A DNA stretch of 64,000 bases from Lumbricus terrestris (GCA_949752735.1 OX457039.1:46151599-46215598); one strand, 5' to 3'; positions 1 through 12,053 are shown, counted from the stretch's first letter. Translations and numbers: made by a program. The notes: a model not told the origin generated them from the letters alone.

Positions 1-257
1 ACTAATAAAACGATTCGTGTAATGCCATAGCTCAACCAAGGCAGATTGCGCTGTACATGAGTTCAGTTAATGGCAGTCATGTGATCGTTTCAACCGATAG
101 TTGTTGAGCTGTGGTTCAAATGCCTCCAGCAGTATGGTGCATTCTTTACATGGTCATTAAGATTGTAATTGCAGTGATTTCTAAAAAATTTACACCGCAG
201 GCCACCGAAGAACTGATTCTTGAAGCAGAGGATTGCACCGATAAACTCAAAAGCAGC

Positions 258-392
258 GATTAAAATTTATTGTAAGCAATTAACTGTATTAAAATTTACT
301 GTGATTAAAATTTATTGTAAGCAATTAACTGTATTAAAATTTACTGTGATTAAAATTTATTGCAAGCAATTAACTGTATTAAAATTTACTAT
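258..392. repeat. 45-bp tandem repeat, three copies
   Basis: Three head-to-tail copies of an AT-rich 45-bp unit start at 258, 303 and 348 with only a few differences. Each unit carries an internal near-repeat (TAAAATTTATTG / TAAAATTTACTG). The 61-codon frame across it is open only because the unit length is a multiple of three, so I do not call it a gene. Confidence 0.9.
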
Positions 393-460
393 GGGACAAT
401 CATAATGAACGTGTCGTGGAAGCTGGATGTTGTGTTCACATAATTGCCAACTAATAATCT

Positions 461-711
461 AACTTAAGAACTAATTTCTATGCAATAAGGTCTGTTGGTT
501 TTGTCTCTTCATTTTCACAAAAATATGCAAACATTCGTTTGAATCGGTCTGCGGGCCAAAGGTTGGACAGCACTGCACTGTAATATAACCATAACTTAAG
601 AACTAATGGCAATGCAATAAGGTCTGTGGTTTTGTCTCTTCATTTTCACAAAAATATGCAATTGAATTAGTCTGTGGGCTGAAGGTTGGACAGCACTGCT
701 GTAATATAACC
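461..711. repeat. imperfect tandem duplication, about 120-130 bp unit
   Basis: The block 461-590 is repeated at 593-711. Both begin with AACTTAAGAACTAAT, share TTTTGTCTCTTCATTTTCAC, and end GGTTGGACAGCACTGC...TAATATAACC. The second copy is shorter because of small internal deletions. Function unknown; it may be part of an unrecognised dispersed element. Confidence 0.85.
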
Positions 712-2186
712 AAAGGTATGTAATTTATATAAATAACTCTGTGCATAGCTCCTGCAGAAAGATGTCCATGCTAAGATATATTAAAGATATATCCAACGGT
801 TTTATGATGACAATAAGTAGATTTCTACTACAATAGTCACAGTGACAATGATGAATGCTGCTGCAGATCAACGTCAGAGACAGAAGCAGCCAAGTTGAAG
901 AAGCTGCCTGAATTGATTTTATATGATCTTGGGATCAGAACTGAGCACAGCAGAATGTTTTGGGCAGATATCCGGCTAAAAATATTCCATTGGACACAGC
1001 AACAATGATGGAATGACTGACTGACTCGAATTACTCCTTAGTTGCAGGTACGATTTAATATGGACCAATGTTCTGAATGCAGGCCTCAGACAACAACGCC
1101 TTAGCTTGGACTGCACACACAAAGCAAGGCATTGGGAGGTGCAATGAAAGAGCATTGCACAAAAGGTAAAGCGTTAAACAATTTAGCAGCTTGATGCTGC
1201 TTTAACATAATAGTCTGGAACAACTTAACCTGCAATTCATAAATCATGCACTACAGGACTGTAAAGAAGTCTGTGATGGTATAATTGAAGGAACAAAAAA
1301 ATGTTGATTTAATAATACTTCTTGTTAGCTAAGCTTTTTAGTTCTGGTTCTTTTTATTCTGTTGTGTTCAATCATTGTAAGACTGTACCATGTTATTATT
1401 ATATCATAAATTACTCATCATTTCAAACCCATCGTTACAAAAAAATTACACTAACAAGTGGCGCTTTGCTCCCATCTGCAGAGTCTCATTTAGTAATGGA
1501 GGTGTCCAACTGTCAGACTTTGACATTACTCATTATAAGAAGGGTGTAGCAGGAGTAGCAGTGCCACAGCTCAGAACCAGTCTCAAAAGAAGAAGAAGAG
1601 CAGAAGAAGAGCAACTCGGGACCTGCTCAGGACACAGGTGTTTAGGACACTAACCAGTATACAACATTTCAAGAGTGACATCAACCATCACAGAACACAG
1701 GGAATGCACGTGGTAAACAAAGAGCCAATAGGAAATTCTGTGACACAGTTGGGCAGGACATTAACTGAAATATGCTTGATGTTCTGGTATGGTAATGATC
1801 CTGGAAACTAAGGGTTGATGGCAATAAAATTACAGGGTAGGATCATAGATCTAAGAGCTCTGAGCTTGGGGTCCAATAAACAGACAACACAGTCATCCCA
1901 AAATAATGTAAACTGCCAATGTCAGCCACAGAATGTACACAGAATGTAAGGTACACTGGCAGATCAACTTCATTGCATTGTTCCCCTTGGACAGATAGAG
2001 GAATACAAGAAGCAGGCATAGCTGACTATCCTCTGACCTCTCCTCCTCCCTTCCTAACTCCTACCCTCTGTCTCTGTCTGTCTCTGACATCTCTTGGCTT
2101 AACAGAGGAGCATCTGAGTAAACAGTTTATCCAGGTCTGTTACCAAATAGCTTGCACTATCAGTGTTTGGAGTCTCCAAGGAACCG
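712..2186. other. no gene recognised
   Basis: AT-rich sequence without a convincing open frame, splice-flanked exon or repeat. The open frames at 1322-1653 and 1919-2326 have no recognisable domain, and the latter runs into low-complexity CCCTCC sequence. Confidence 0.5.
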
Positions 2187-2258
2187 CCCTCCAATCACCC
2201 CACCCTCCAACCACCCCACCCATGCCCTCCAACTACCCCACCCATGCCCTCCTTTCCC
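2187..2258. repeat. C-rich minisatellite (CCCTCCAACYACCCCACCCATG unit)
   Basis: About three imperfect copies of a 22-bp C-rich unit are followed by a CCCTCC-rich tail. The pyrimidine strand is the plus strand. Confidence 0.7.
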
Positions 2259-3078
2259 TCTCCCTCTCCTCCTCCCTCTACAAGACTGAGCTTTCAAGAC
2301 TCAATTTGAAAAAGCATTCAATCTAATAAGCAAGTTCTAAAAATATTCACAAATTATTCCTATACAACCAAAGACAGACCATCAATTTAGAAAACTGTAC
2401 TGGTAGGCAGCCTCTCGTTTGCACATCAGTCAAGTCTACAGTGGACCACTTGAAAGGTTCAAACAGATGTCATGTGGCATCATTTTACCAGCAAACCTCA
2501 CTCAGGTAACTTTACACCGAAGCCATTTTCTCTGAGCACTTCATCAGCATAAACACAAGTCTCAAACTTAGATAAAAAAAAGACCCACACCTAATCTAAA
2601 TTTTAACTACCTCACCGGGTGTGCCTTTCAAAAGGCACTGTACATTTTTATTATTAACTGTGCTGCTCGCACACACAAACATACCTATTTACATTACTTG
2701 CCTAAATATTAAACATACCCATGCCTACACACATACATGTATTACTACATACACAAATAAGACAAATGGACAACTGTAATAAGACAGAGTAGAGCTCCTA
2801 TACCACAAACGCCCAACTGTATGGTTAGCAGACATCTCACTGGATAGCTAGCTATCAGTCAGATGGGGAGAAAGGGCGTGTCTGCAATACATTGTCTGCA
2901 ATGTACTGTAATACAATCTGCACAGAGGAACTGAAGGAATGCCAGTGCGAAGACCAGTTCCTGAAGAAGCTCCTTCCGCCAAGAAATCATCTGAGCATCT
3001 AAAAATTCACGCTAGCTTTCCTCTGTTTCTAGCAGAGTAGGAAGGAGCAGCCACAGTCATCTTGGTCCCTCGATATCG
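2259..3078. other. no gene recognised
   Basis: Ordinary AT-rich sequence with short CA/ACAT-rich patches near 2660-2760. I see no exon, RNA gene or mobile-element terminus. Confidence 0.45.
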
Positions 3079-3337
3079 TCATCATCCTCATCCTCATCCT
3101 CATCATCATCATCATCATCCTCATCATCATCATCACCACCACCACCACCACCACCACCACCATCATCATCATCACCACCACCACCACCACCATCACCATC
3201 ACCACCATCATCATCATCATCATCACCACCACCACCACCACCATCACCACCATCATCATCATCATCATCATCACCACCACCACCACCACCATCATCACCA
3301 CCACCACCACCACCATCACCATCATCATCATCAACAC

Positions 3338-3369
<32 letters not shown>

Positions 3370-3485
3370 CCACCACCACCACCATCACCATCATCACCAC
3401 CACCACCACCACCATCACCATCATCAACACCATCACCATCATCATCATCATCATCACCACTACCACCACCACCACCACCACCACC

Positions 3486-3519
<34 letters not shown>

Positions 3520-3557
3520 ACACCATCACCATCATCATCATCATCATCATCATCATC
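3079..3557. repeat. long CAT/CAC compound microsatellite
   Basis: About 480 bp of trinucleotides alternating between blocks of CAT and blocks of CAC, with rare CTC, CAA and TAC units. Plus-strand frames read poly-His; minus-strand frames read Asp/Gly or Met/Val. These readings follow from the repeat and I do not treat them as proteins. The block alternation suggests repeated slippage and conversion between two related units. Confidence 0.97.
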
Positions 3558-4214
3558 CCATGCAGCCCACAATCAAATCCGCGACTGGTCATGCAGCCAT
3601 TTGCACGAATCATTCATAGTAAGAGAAGATAAATAGAGACAAATATCTTGTTCATCCCAAGTGGTCGAGCGCCAGACCAGAGCCACCGAATGAAATAAAT
3701 GTCCGACCAAACGGACCCCAACAGTAGCAGTGCTCTTCCTTGCGCCAGACAGACAATGGAGTCTATTAGGTATCTAACACAGACACCAAGGTGCCTTACT
3801 TCCAAGCACCACTCCCTCTCCGTCCCCCCTCCCTCTCCCACCCAAGGGCACCTGGAGCGGTGGAATGGATGCATCCTCAGAGATAGCATCCAGGCAGGAG
3901 CATTTAGTGAACAGGCGCCTCCATGGAGATAAAAATGAAAGAAATTGACTCTTCAACTACTTGCTGGTATCAAGACAGAGCCCTTTCTATAGGATGCTCA
4001 CAGCTGCTGCAGCAGCAGCAGCAGTGGCAGCTGCTGTCCTCATATGTGCCACACAGCTCCCCCCTCGCAGCCCAGCAGCAGCCACACCTGCAACTCAGAT
4101 GGACAGTCGAAATCAAATTATCGTGGACTGCACACAAAAGAACATGCCAAACAGATGGGCAATTAAGAAAGTAAGCAAGTTATGTCAACCCCCTAAGTTA
4201 TGAACAAACTAAAG
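3558..4214. other. no gene recognised; CTG/CAG inverted patch at 4001-4036
   Basis: Mixed sequence without a supported gene. At 4001-4036 a CAGCTGCTG stretch, CAG repeats and another CAGCTGCTG form a small self-complementary patch that could fold into a hairpin. Confidence 0.5.
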
Positions 4215-4440
4215 CAATCAAGTACAGAAGATCTGTATTGCGTTTGTCATGTTATACTGTTATTGTTGTTGTTATTATTATTACTACTACTACTAATATT
4301 AACATTATTACAATCAAGTACAAATGATCTGTATTGCGTTTGTGGTGCTTTACTGTTATTGTTGTTGTTACTATTACTATTATTATTATTATTATTACCA
4401 CTAATATTATCATTATTGCAATCAAGTACACAAGATCCTT
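4215..4440. repeat. about 100-bp unit repeated, with internal TTR microsatellite
   Basis: CAATCAAGTACA recurs at 4215, 4311 and 4419. Each of the first two copies is followed by a related block (GATCTGTATTGCGTTTGT, then TACTGTTATTGTTGTTGTTA and TTA/CTA repeats). The unit length varies (96 and 108 bp) through the internal trinucleotide tract. Frames here read poly-Leu or poly-Ile and are not genes. Confidence 0.8.
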
Positions 4441-4699
4441 ATTAAATGTCTCTTTCACAGAATTTAAAAACAAGAATCGAAGTGCATTAGCATTCCTGAC
4501 AGTCTATTGTTTCCAATATTATTGTTACTGTTGCCTTTCTACTTGTTTGCGGTTTTTTTGGTGCTGTTCGACTGTCATTGTCGTTTTTATCATTATCATT
4601 ATTATTATTATTACTATTACTATTAAGCGGTTGTATTGCAGACTGGCTGTTCTGTTAGTGGTTAAGATTGATGTTAATTAAGATAATTGTATACTGTAA

Positions 4700-4778
4700 C
4701 CGGTTGTGGTCTGTCAACTGGATTGTTGAATAAACAAAAATATTATTATTATCATTATTATCATTACTATCACTGCAA
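4700..4778 (+). mobile_element. possible retroelement 3' end with TTA-repeat tail
   Basis: A GAATAAACAAAAA stretch resembling a polyadenylation signal is followed directly by (TTA)n/(TCATTA)n. This matches the 3' terminus of many non-LTR elements with microsatellite tails, but no coding part is recognisable upstream. It could equally be a chance AATAAA beside a microsatellite. Confidence 0.25.
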
Positions 4779-6329
4779 TTATTTATATTTGTGTCTTACA
4801 AAGATTTAAATTCTAATTAAGCAATGAATGCATGTATAAATAATAATCAAGAAAGGGGTAGGGTAGGGGTCAGGGCTAGTCTAAGCAATTAGCTTTCCTG
4901 GCTCCTGCTGTACTGTACATACTATCAGCATTGTACTGTTAGGCTTGTCCTTTATGTGTCTTATAAACAAATCCATTCATTCATGCGTAATTTGAACTGA
5001 ATTTAAGAACATTGTGCCAAGCACTACTGAACAGTATACTTCACCAGTATCATCACTCTGCATATTATTCGGTTTTGAGATTACAATTGAAAAAGCTATG
5101 AATTTGCTGTGCTCAGCGGCTACGCTTGTTGGTATGGCCACACTTCCCAATATATGGCTGCCTCTGTTCTGCCTGGTTTAGATCCCTCCCCTCTCTGATC
5201 TATGCAGAACCGTTTGACCCTGTCGCATTGTCCGCAGGCTCTTTGACAATGCAACACCGTGCATTTACGGTTAGGGCACAGCGTATCCAGGTGGCCATCT
5301 TAACCCTTTTGCGTGCCAACCCTTACGCACCTACAGCTCCCAGAGAGGACTACAGATTTATCCTCCTTCATGAGATCTGATTGGAAACTGTAGTAAGTGT
5401 CCCAAATGATTGCCTTTAAATTCTTCACACTTGTAAATGAATGTACCAATGAATAAAATAAACAAATGAAAAACAAACAAATGAACAAGTGAAGGAGTAT
5501 CATTCAAAGTGAAAACGCAAAAAGCAATGGTTGTAAGGACACCCACTAAGACAATTTTAATTCAGAAAATTTTATGAAAGTCACCAATTAAACAATCGAG
5601 TAGTAATAGGCGAGCAGAGCAAGACAATCAGACAAAATGAACATCTTCTCTGCTCTTCACACATTCTCTCGTGCATTCTTCTCTGGAAGCCCAATCAGTG
5701 TATTTTCAGCATGACCTCTGAACTGCCACAGATTATTTCAGTTGCGGGGTTAGCTGATCATAAAAGCCAAGAGCAGACACTGACAGCGCTCTTATAGAAG
5801 AAATCAAACACAGCCTCAGAGCAAAAATGGCAGATGAGACGATATTTAAAAACGACAATGAACTAAATACAATATGGTTTACAGTTCTTCTTATTAAAGT
5901 GTTTTTCTAAATGCACCAAACCAGGGGACAATTGAATAAGCATTATTCAAGATGACAAAGTTCAGGCCTAGTCGTATATTCTCTACATACTGCTTGAGTT
6001 TCTTTAACACAAACTTATGTGGACTCTTAAATACATTGCCTGGTAAACCACAACTTACAATATAGACAGAATGCCTGATTGCATACAAAAAATGTCTTTT
6101 GCAAATTTCTATTTATTTGAATTAATATACAGCAGGCAGTTTTTTCCAACATGTTGCAACTTGCCTTGCTTAAGGTTTGCTTTAAAAGTCTGACCTGGAC
6201 AAGTCTACCAAGTCTGCCAAGTCTACCCATCCACAGCTTCAATAACATTTCATTATGAAGATCTCTTCCTTGCAAAAATCAAGAAACACATCCCGTCACT
6301 TTACCAATCAGCCGCATGGCCAATCAGTT
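4779..6329. other. no gene recognised
   Basis: No exon, RNA gene or TIR element is evident. An AATGAATAAAATAAACAAATGAAAAAC-like stretch near 5440-5490 is low complexity. Short open frames have no recognisable domain. Confidence 0.45.
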
Positions 6330-7270
6330 TGTGGGTCCCTTACAGCAGTACGCTGATGATAAGTTACATTGCACTGCCAACCAAATGGTAAAACTTCGAG
6401 AGTGCCTCTCTGAAGCAGATGCAAGGTACTGCTTCATAGGTCTGTCTGGCCATAAACTCAGATCAATCTGAGACAATCTGAGACGTTGGCTCAGGTCAAC
6501 ACGTCCCTTCTTTCCTTTCTCATTAAAGTGACACGCTGGCGCACTGCAGTTCTGCCCTCAACTACTATCAAAACCACTTTGGTTGTCCGGGTAATACCTC
6601 ATAACAAACTTTCCATCAAACCAGGGCAATACGTGGCATAAAATCTGTCCTTGCCAAAGACACGACTCACAGCTTGACCCTCTGGTCAGACGTTGCGTCA
6701 AACACCAATTTACGGTTTTGCATATAACTCCAATCTTGAATTTTACACGCAGTAACACATTCTAAATTCTCTGGCTTGCACGGTGCGCTGCGCCCCCTGC
6801 TCTCATAAAACTACCTAACGCTGATCAGTCAACTACACCGGCTCCCTGTTGAATTCAGAATAAGATTTATCGGTCTGTCTAACATAAAATCCTTGCGACG
6901 AAGAGCAAGCGCACCCACCTACCTTCAATCACCATTCTGTCTTCATCCATCCTCACAGTAGGCAATCTTCGGCTGAGGGTCCTTTCGTTGATCCGTGATG
7001 ATGTGGTGCACTGTAATAGGCTGTAGTGCGTTCCATGCTGCTGCTGCTGAGCTGCTCCATGGAATAGAAGCAATTACCGATGTTTATCCGATGCACAAAC
7101 TCCTTTTCTTCTCAAAACTCACAACTACTCATCGCCTTTCAACAGCTGCCGGCTGCTCTTCACTTGGCAAATGACTAACTGCACCTCCCATTTGCATGCT
7201 CTGTGGTCTTGGGAAATGTTAAAATACTGTAGTAGCAAGCAGTAGTAATGAAGGCGCCACTACACTTTGG
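6330..7270 (+). mobile_element. degenerate LINE (reverse-transcriptase remnant)
   Basis: A forward frame near 6330-6470 reads ...GPLQQYADDKLHCTAN..., with YADD matching the catalytic motif of LINE reverse transcriptases (the usual context is YADDTQLY). Around 6825-6870 the sequence reads LHRLPVEFRIRF, matching the LHWLPVxxRIxFK motif C-terminal of the RT domain in L2/CR1/jockey-like elements. Near 7030-7120, across frameshifts, it reads AAPWN...FLLKTHN, like the WNSLP...FKxxLKTHLF terminus. Several stops and frameshifts separate these motifs, so this is a dead copy. The 3' part near 7245 (TGAAGGCGCCA) resembles the GGCGCTATA tail common in such elements. Confidence 0.5.
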
Positions 7271-7630
7271 TGCTTGCGAAGCACATGTGAACAATCTTGT
7301 CCGTATCATTCAGGTTTTGGTGCACAAGGAACGCAGAAGTAACGTTAAAATTGCAGTCAACTGGGTTCAGATCATCCCACGTTGACGAAATCGAACAACT
7401 TAAAGAAATGACACAGCACTGAAATCATCCGAAACGGAAAGTCTAAAAAACTGCCTTAATTACAGATCATTTATTTTCATGTCAGGATTGATCTCTCTGC
7501 ATGCTGTTCTGTCTTGTATCTCTGGACTCACTTGGCCAATGAATGACTACCATTGGGCTGTGGCTGGTTCTAATTCAGGTGGAAGCTCACAGTTAAGCAA
7601 CTGCCTATTAAACTGGGCATCAAGAGATAC

Positions 7631-7651
7631 ATCATCGTTGTCGTCGTCGTC

Positions 7652-7689
<38 letters not shown>

Positions 7690-7719
7690 ATCATCACCAC
7701 CACCACCACCACCAGCAGC
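7631..7719. repeat. TCG/ATC/CAC compound microsatellite
   Basis: Consecutive blocks of TCG, ATC and CAC trinucleotides, ending in CAGCAG. Frames through it read poly-Ser, poly-Ile or poly-His and are not coding evidence. Confidence 0.95.
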
Positions 7720-9655
7720 TCAGGATGGCAAGCAAGAGGAACCAAAGGCTGCCTTATGGAATTAAATGATGAGGATGATTGCAAACAGAAGTCATTTTTT
7801 TCAAAGACTTCTGAACATCAGTGAAACAAGAAGCTCTAGATGATGCTCATCTATTAACAGTCAGACTGGCAGAATAAATACAGGCCCACAAATCTTCCGC
7901 CTCCTCTATGACACTTACCCTCTCCAACACTAAACCCCACCCACATTCACACTAGGACAGCAAGAGCCTGCCTGCCGCAAACACATTCACTTCTAACAAC
8001 ACACACTCACAGGAACACACACTCACAAGAACACACACATACACATGCAAAGATAAATGCAAAGACATATGCAAAGATCAAGAGCAAAATACACATGCAC
8101 ACGCACCTACATATGAAAAAGACCCTGTGCCCTAAAGGGAGCAAACATGGAGAAGCTAGCTGCCTTGAAGCTCCACTGGATTAATGTTCGACTTCTATCA
8201 ACATTGAAAACTGTCAGCATAGAATAAAACAAGATGCTTGCAAGCAATATCTCTTCTTTGGAAAAAAAAATGAAATAAGGCAGCAACAAAGCTATTACTA
8301 TAATGAGATTTCTGTACCTGTAACCATACACTGTCTTACCTTTACTTACATAAACAGCTAATAAAAAAAACCACTTTGGAAAATCGCAAACAGTAAGTAA
8401 AGCATGTGTGTGAAAAGCACGTAAGAAAGGTAGAGGATTAAACCCAAGCTGTGTAACTGTTGACTCATCTGGTTTAGGTTGGCTAAGAACACTTAAGGTC
8501 TAGAATAAAGCTAAAATAAAAATGTGCTAAGCTGATAGATCTATTATTAAAACGACATGAAATACAGGCAAGACTAATTTTAGTGAAGTAGAAGCAATCC
8601 CATGTAGGCTTGAAACACATTTCTCAGTTAATGAATTTGAATAAAAGCGTTCAAATGTTAAATTCATTTAGCAATGGACATAAGAAGCTATCATCCATCT
8701 AAAGGATTTCTGTCTCCACTGGCATTTGAAACCCAGTGGGAGATGACATTGAAGCCCCCACTGGGGGTAGATGAAACCCAATGATGATGATACACTGCCC
8801 TAAAACCCATCCGCATTCAATTAAGATGTAGCAGCAAGAACAGGAAGGCGTTCTATCAAGCAAAACTCCATCTCCAGGCAACAACCACCTGTCAGAGGTC
8901 AACAGGTCAACATTCCAAAATGGAAACTCAACTCTGACCATACAGACCATCTAAACGCTACAAAAGACGGGCTGCACAGGAGGAGGGAGATTGAGGATGG
9001 CAAGGAAGGAGGAAACTTAAGGCTGCTAGAAGGTGATACTGGTAAAGATATAAAGAAGATCATGGTGTAAAAGCATGGCAGAGTGGAAAGAGAGGAAGAG
9101 GAGAAGGAGGAGGAAGAGGAGGAGGAGGAGAAAGGGGAGGAGAGTGGTTGGGTATGAAAGGGGGGAAGAAGTGTAGAAGGGAACCCAATTAGAGTGACTG
9201 ATCTAAAGCACACAAACATCAAATGGGCATTATATCATTTCTGTCCCCCACTGGGAGCAAGCATTATTGAGAATGTCACCAGGGAACAAGATAGGGGCCA
9301 CAGAGTCTAGGACACCCAACCAACTGCAGGGATAGAACGGCCTCCACATCCCACCGTCTGCAGCTCTGCTCTGTTAACCTTCAATTACAGTCATCACTCA
9401 TTTGGTGTTAGCCTCATTAGAGTTCAAGTCAAAGCAGAAAATCAGTCACAGACTAGGAGGGCGGCTGTTTCCTCCATTGCCAACCACAATTAAACGGCTG
9501 ACTGAGACTGGAGGAAAGCCAATGCAAGACCAAACCAGATGCTGCTCACTTACACAGTTCAACCACACCTACAATAAAGCAAGAATAATTATCTGCACAC
9601 CACAAAGACCATTGATTCATGTTTGCTCTCCTTGGTTTGGTTGTCTTTTTGAACC
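7720..9655. other. no gene recognised; purine-rich stretch 9085-9150
   Basis: CA-rich low complexity at about 7990-8105 and a GGA/AGG purine tract at about 9085-9150. The minus-strand frames at 8699-8950 and 8899-9222 have no recognisable domain, and the second reads poly-Ser from the purine tract. Confidence 0.45.
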
Positions 9656-9656
9656 A

Positions 9657-9691
9657 GTGAGTGAGTGAGTGAGTGAGTGAGTGAGTAAGTG
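9657..9691. repeat. (GTGA)n tetranucleotide microsatellite
   Basis: About eight GTGA units with one GTAA variant at the end. Confidence 0.9.
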
Positions 9692-9917
9692 ACTAATATA
9701 TATACCGTTGAGGTGTATAATTAGCTAGATACTTCTTGTGCTGTCCCTCTCAAACTGACTGAAAAGAAACAAAGTACCTAAGCAAAGCTAATAGCAAATC
9801 AGACAGTAATATACTATTATTGCAGGTAAGTACAAAGAAAATGCATGCATCGGTTTAAGAGATTAATGGCTAGCCATATCAGCAGCAGCAGCAGTACACA
9901 GAATGACAAATACTTAC

Positions 9918-10032
9918 TGAGGTCCACAGCATCAGTTGTGTGGATGACAGCGAGCCAATTCATCAAAATAAGAACGGTGGAGAGCTGCTCCCAAACTTCC
10001 ATCCTAAGCAACTTAAATGATGCGTCGTCCAT
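9918..10032 (-). CDS. candidate first coding exon (signal-peptide-like), minus strand
   Basis: Reading the minus strand, an ATG at 10032 in a favourable context (GCGGCATGG) opens a 115-base segment ending CCTCA, directly followed by the strong splice donor GTAAGTATT at 9917. The segment encodes 38 residues and ends in phase 1. It begins MDDASFKLLR; a second Met at residue 11 is followed by EVWEQ, a hydrophobic stretch LSTVLILMNWLAVI (residues 18-31) and then HTTDAVDL. This fits a signal peptide or signal anchor. A signal-peptide exon ending in a phase-1 intron is typical of extracellular modular proteins and receptors. Just upstream, TTCTGCTGTCGTGCAG could be an acceptor, or the region could simply be 5' UTR. 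I do not recognise the gene; the remaining exons would lie towards or beyond base 1. Confidence 0.45.
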
Positions 10033-10086
10033 GCCGCTCAGAGTAGCATCAACAACGGCAGCTGCATCTGCACGACAGCAGAAGAT

Positions 10087-10123
10087 GCACCAGCAGCACC
10101 AGCAGCAGCAGCACCAGCAGCAA
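10087..10123. repeat. CAG/CAC microsatellite
   Basis: Short run of CAGCAC/CAG units just upstream (on the minus strand) of the candidate exon start. In the minus direction it reads as CTG-rich, pyrimidine-containing sequence that could serve as 5' UTR or splice-acceptor context. Confidence 0.85.
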
Positions 10124-10534
10124 CCGTCCAGTGGAAACTAAGCAGAGGAGAATTGCTCGCAGGAAGCCTTTTGAGCAAAATCAATCAGGTGATTATCTCT
10201 TAAGTCCAATCCAGTGCTCCTCCTCCTCTTCCGAGCAGACGCTCAACAGAAAACGAATTCCACTGGTGAGCAACGACGAGCGAAGAAGAAGTCTCATCGG
10301 CGTGGCAGTGGTGGTGGAGGCGATCGTCCCGTCATTTGAATCAAGTGCATCAACATCCGTCAAGTCTGCTGCTGCATCTCAGGCGTGATCGGCCGGAGTG
10401 GTTCCGTGCACCCACCTAATGCTTTCTCTTAACTGGGTAGGTACGTGATTCAACTGCAAAACAGAAGCAAAACACACCATATCGATCAGCTCGGCTGATG
10501 ATGGTGATAACAGCAATGATGAGGCAGATAACAA

Positions 10535-10643
10535 GCACTACTACTACTACCGGTACTACCACTACGACTGCTGCTACTACACCACCACCACCATCATCAC
10601 CACCACCACCACCACGACAACAGCAACCACCCCCACCACCACA
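10535..10643. repeat. ACT/CAC trinucleotide-rich stretch
   Basis: ACT repeats pass into CAC-rich repeats. The local open frame reads Thr- and Pro-rich low complexity and is not called. Confidence 0.85.
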
Positions 10644-10649
10644 TCAGGG

Positions 10650-11167
10650 TGAATTTAATCAGTCCCAACAAATCAACAATTTTTATGGTGGACCTGATGG
10701 CATACAGTGCGAATACAAACCAAATACAGCATAATTTAGTTAGTAATCTTGAGAGATAACAGCATCATTGAGTAGTATCAATATTCCATTGACATGACTT
10801 TCATATTACAGACTACAGAGCTTCCTTGATTACTGATAAATTCTAAGCAGTGTAAGTGCATTTACGGGTACAAAGATTCCTTAACTTGCTTTTAAAAGTC
10901 ATTTTTAACAACTCCTGCATCCAAAATCAATGCAAAAGAACAGGTGGAACTGCACCAAGAAAACTTATGGTTAAAACATATCATATAACAGAAAAAATAT
11001 CAGAGCTTTACCAATACCATGGCAAAAACTTAATTACTTTTAGAAACAGGAATTTTTACACCATTTCAAACTAAAACAGAATCATCTATTGATATAAGTT
11101 CTGTCAGATTTTTAAATCGACTTGTGACATGGCTTCTCGTGTAACAACCAAAGATATTATTCAATGA
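10650..11167. other. no gene recognised
   Basis: AT-rich sequence up to the left target-site duplication of the MITE that begins at 11175. No supported feature. Confidence 0.5.
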
Positions 11168-11174
11168 CTCAAAT

Positions 11175-11947
11175 CACAGATGTAAAAAAACTTTTTTCCG
11201 TTTTTTATTCTTTCCCAAAAACGTCGTTTTTTTGTTTTTTATTTTTCGCGTCGTTTTTTTTATCATTTTTTATTTTTTCTTTAACTTTATTTATTTATTT
11301 ACTGTCCATTATTATTTTCCTTAATTTAATTTTTGCCTGATATTTCATACGTTTTCACCGTAATCTCAAGGATTCAGCTATTACAGTGTCATTATGTAGG
11401 CTAATTGTCTAAGTCATCATTTGAGAAATACATGTAGTAGGTCCCTACAAGAAATGAAATTTGTAAAAGTTATTTTTATATAAAATTCTTGGGCCTATGA
11501 TTAATATTTATAAGTAACAATTTTAAGTACAAATGTACAATAGGCCTATATAATTTAGTACACATCTATGGTTTTTGCTTCTGATTAGATTTTAATAGCG
11601 TTATGTCGATCAGCATGAACTTTTGTGGACTTATGTTTACAATTTAAATTTGAAAAGATTTCAATACCTTTAATTTTCTGAATTTCATATTAAACCAAAG
11701 TTATAAGAAAAAATATATCTGTGGTAGATTAATGTTAAGCTTACTTATACCAATTAATTTTGGCCTAATAATAAAGTTGTGTTATTTGCAGATTAAGATA
11801 CAATTGCCAAGGTTTTAAAGCTTAAAATGAAGTTTCAGATGTAACAAATGCAAATTATTTTCCGTTTCCGATCTTTTTTTGTCGGTTTTTATTTTTTCGA
11901 AAAAAACACGTTTTTTATTTTATTTTCATCAGTTTTTTACATCTATG
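11175..11947 (+). mobile_element. hAT-like MITE, copy A (773 bp)
   Basis: The left end begins CACAGATGTAAAAAAAC; the right end is GTTTTTTACATCTATG, its imperfect inverted complement. The flanks read ACTCAAAT (11167-11174) and GCTCAAAT (11948-11955), an 8-bp target-site duplication with one mismatch, which fits the hAT superfamily. The subterminal regions are T-rich on the plus strand with repeated CGTTTTTTATTTT motifs. No transposase frame is present, so it is non-autonomous. The reverse-oriented copy at 26840-27248 shares both ends and internal sequence such as TCTCAAGGATTCAGCT; copy A carries roughly 365 bp in its right half that copy B lacks. Confidence 0.8.
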
Positions 11948-12052
11948 GCTCAAATAACTTCAGTGTTCTATATTCTCAAGTATTCTCAAGAATCTCTCTT
12001 CAGAGCAACCATCTCCACGAAGGATTTCAACCCTAATACTCCCATATTAAAT

Positions 12053-12053
12053 G

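Noticed and set aside
258..392. CRISPR-like direct repeats here and at 33466-33577
   Set aside because: Units are contiguous without spacers and the sequence is eukaryotic in character.
3029..3619. Open frames of 171-194 codons reading poly-His, Asp/Gly or Met/Val
   Set aside because: They are direct translations of the CAT/CAC satellite on both strands, with no non-repetitive coding sequence attached.
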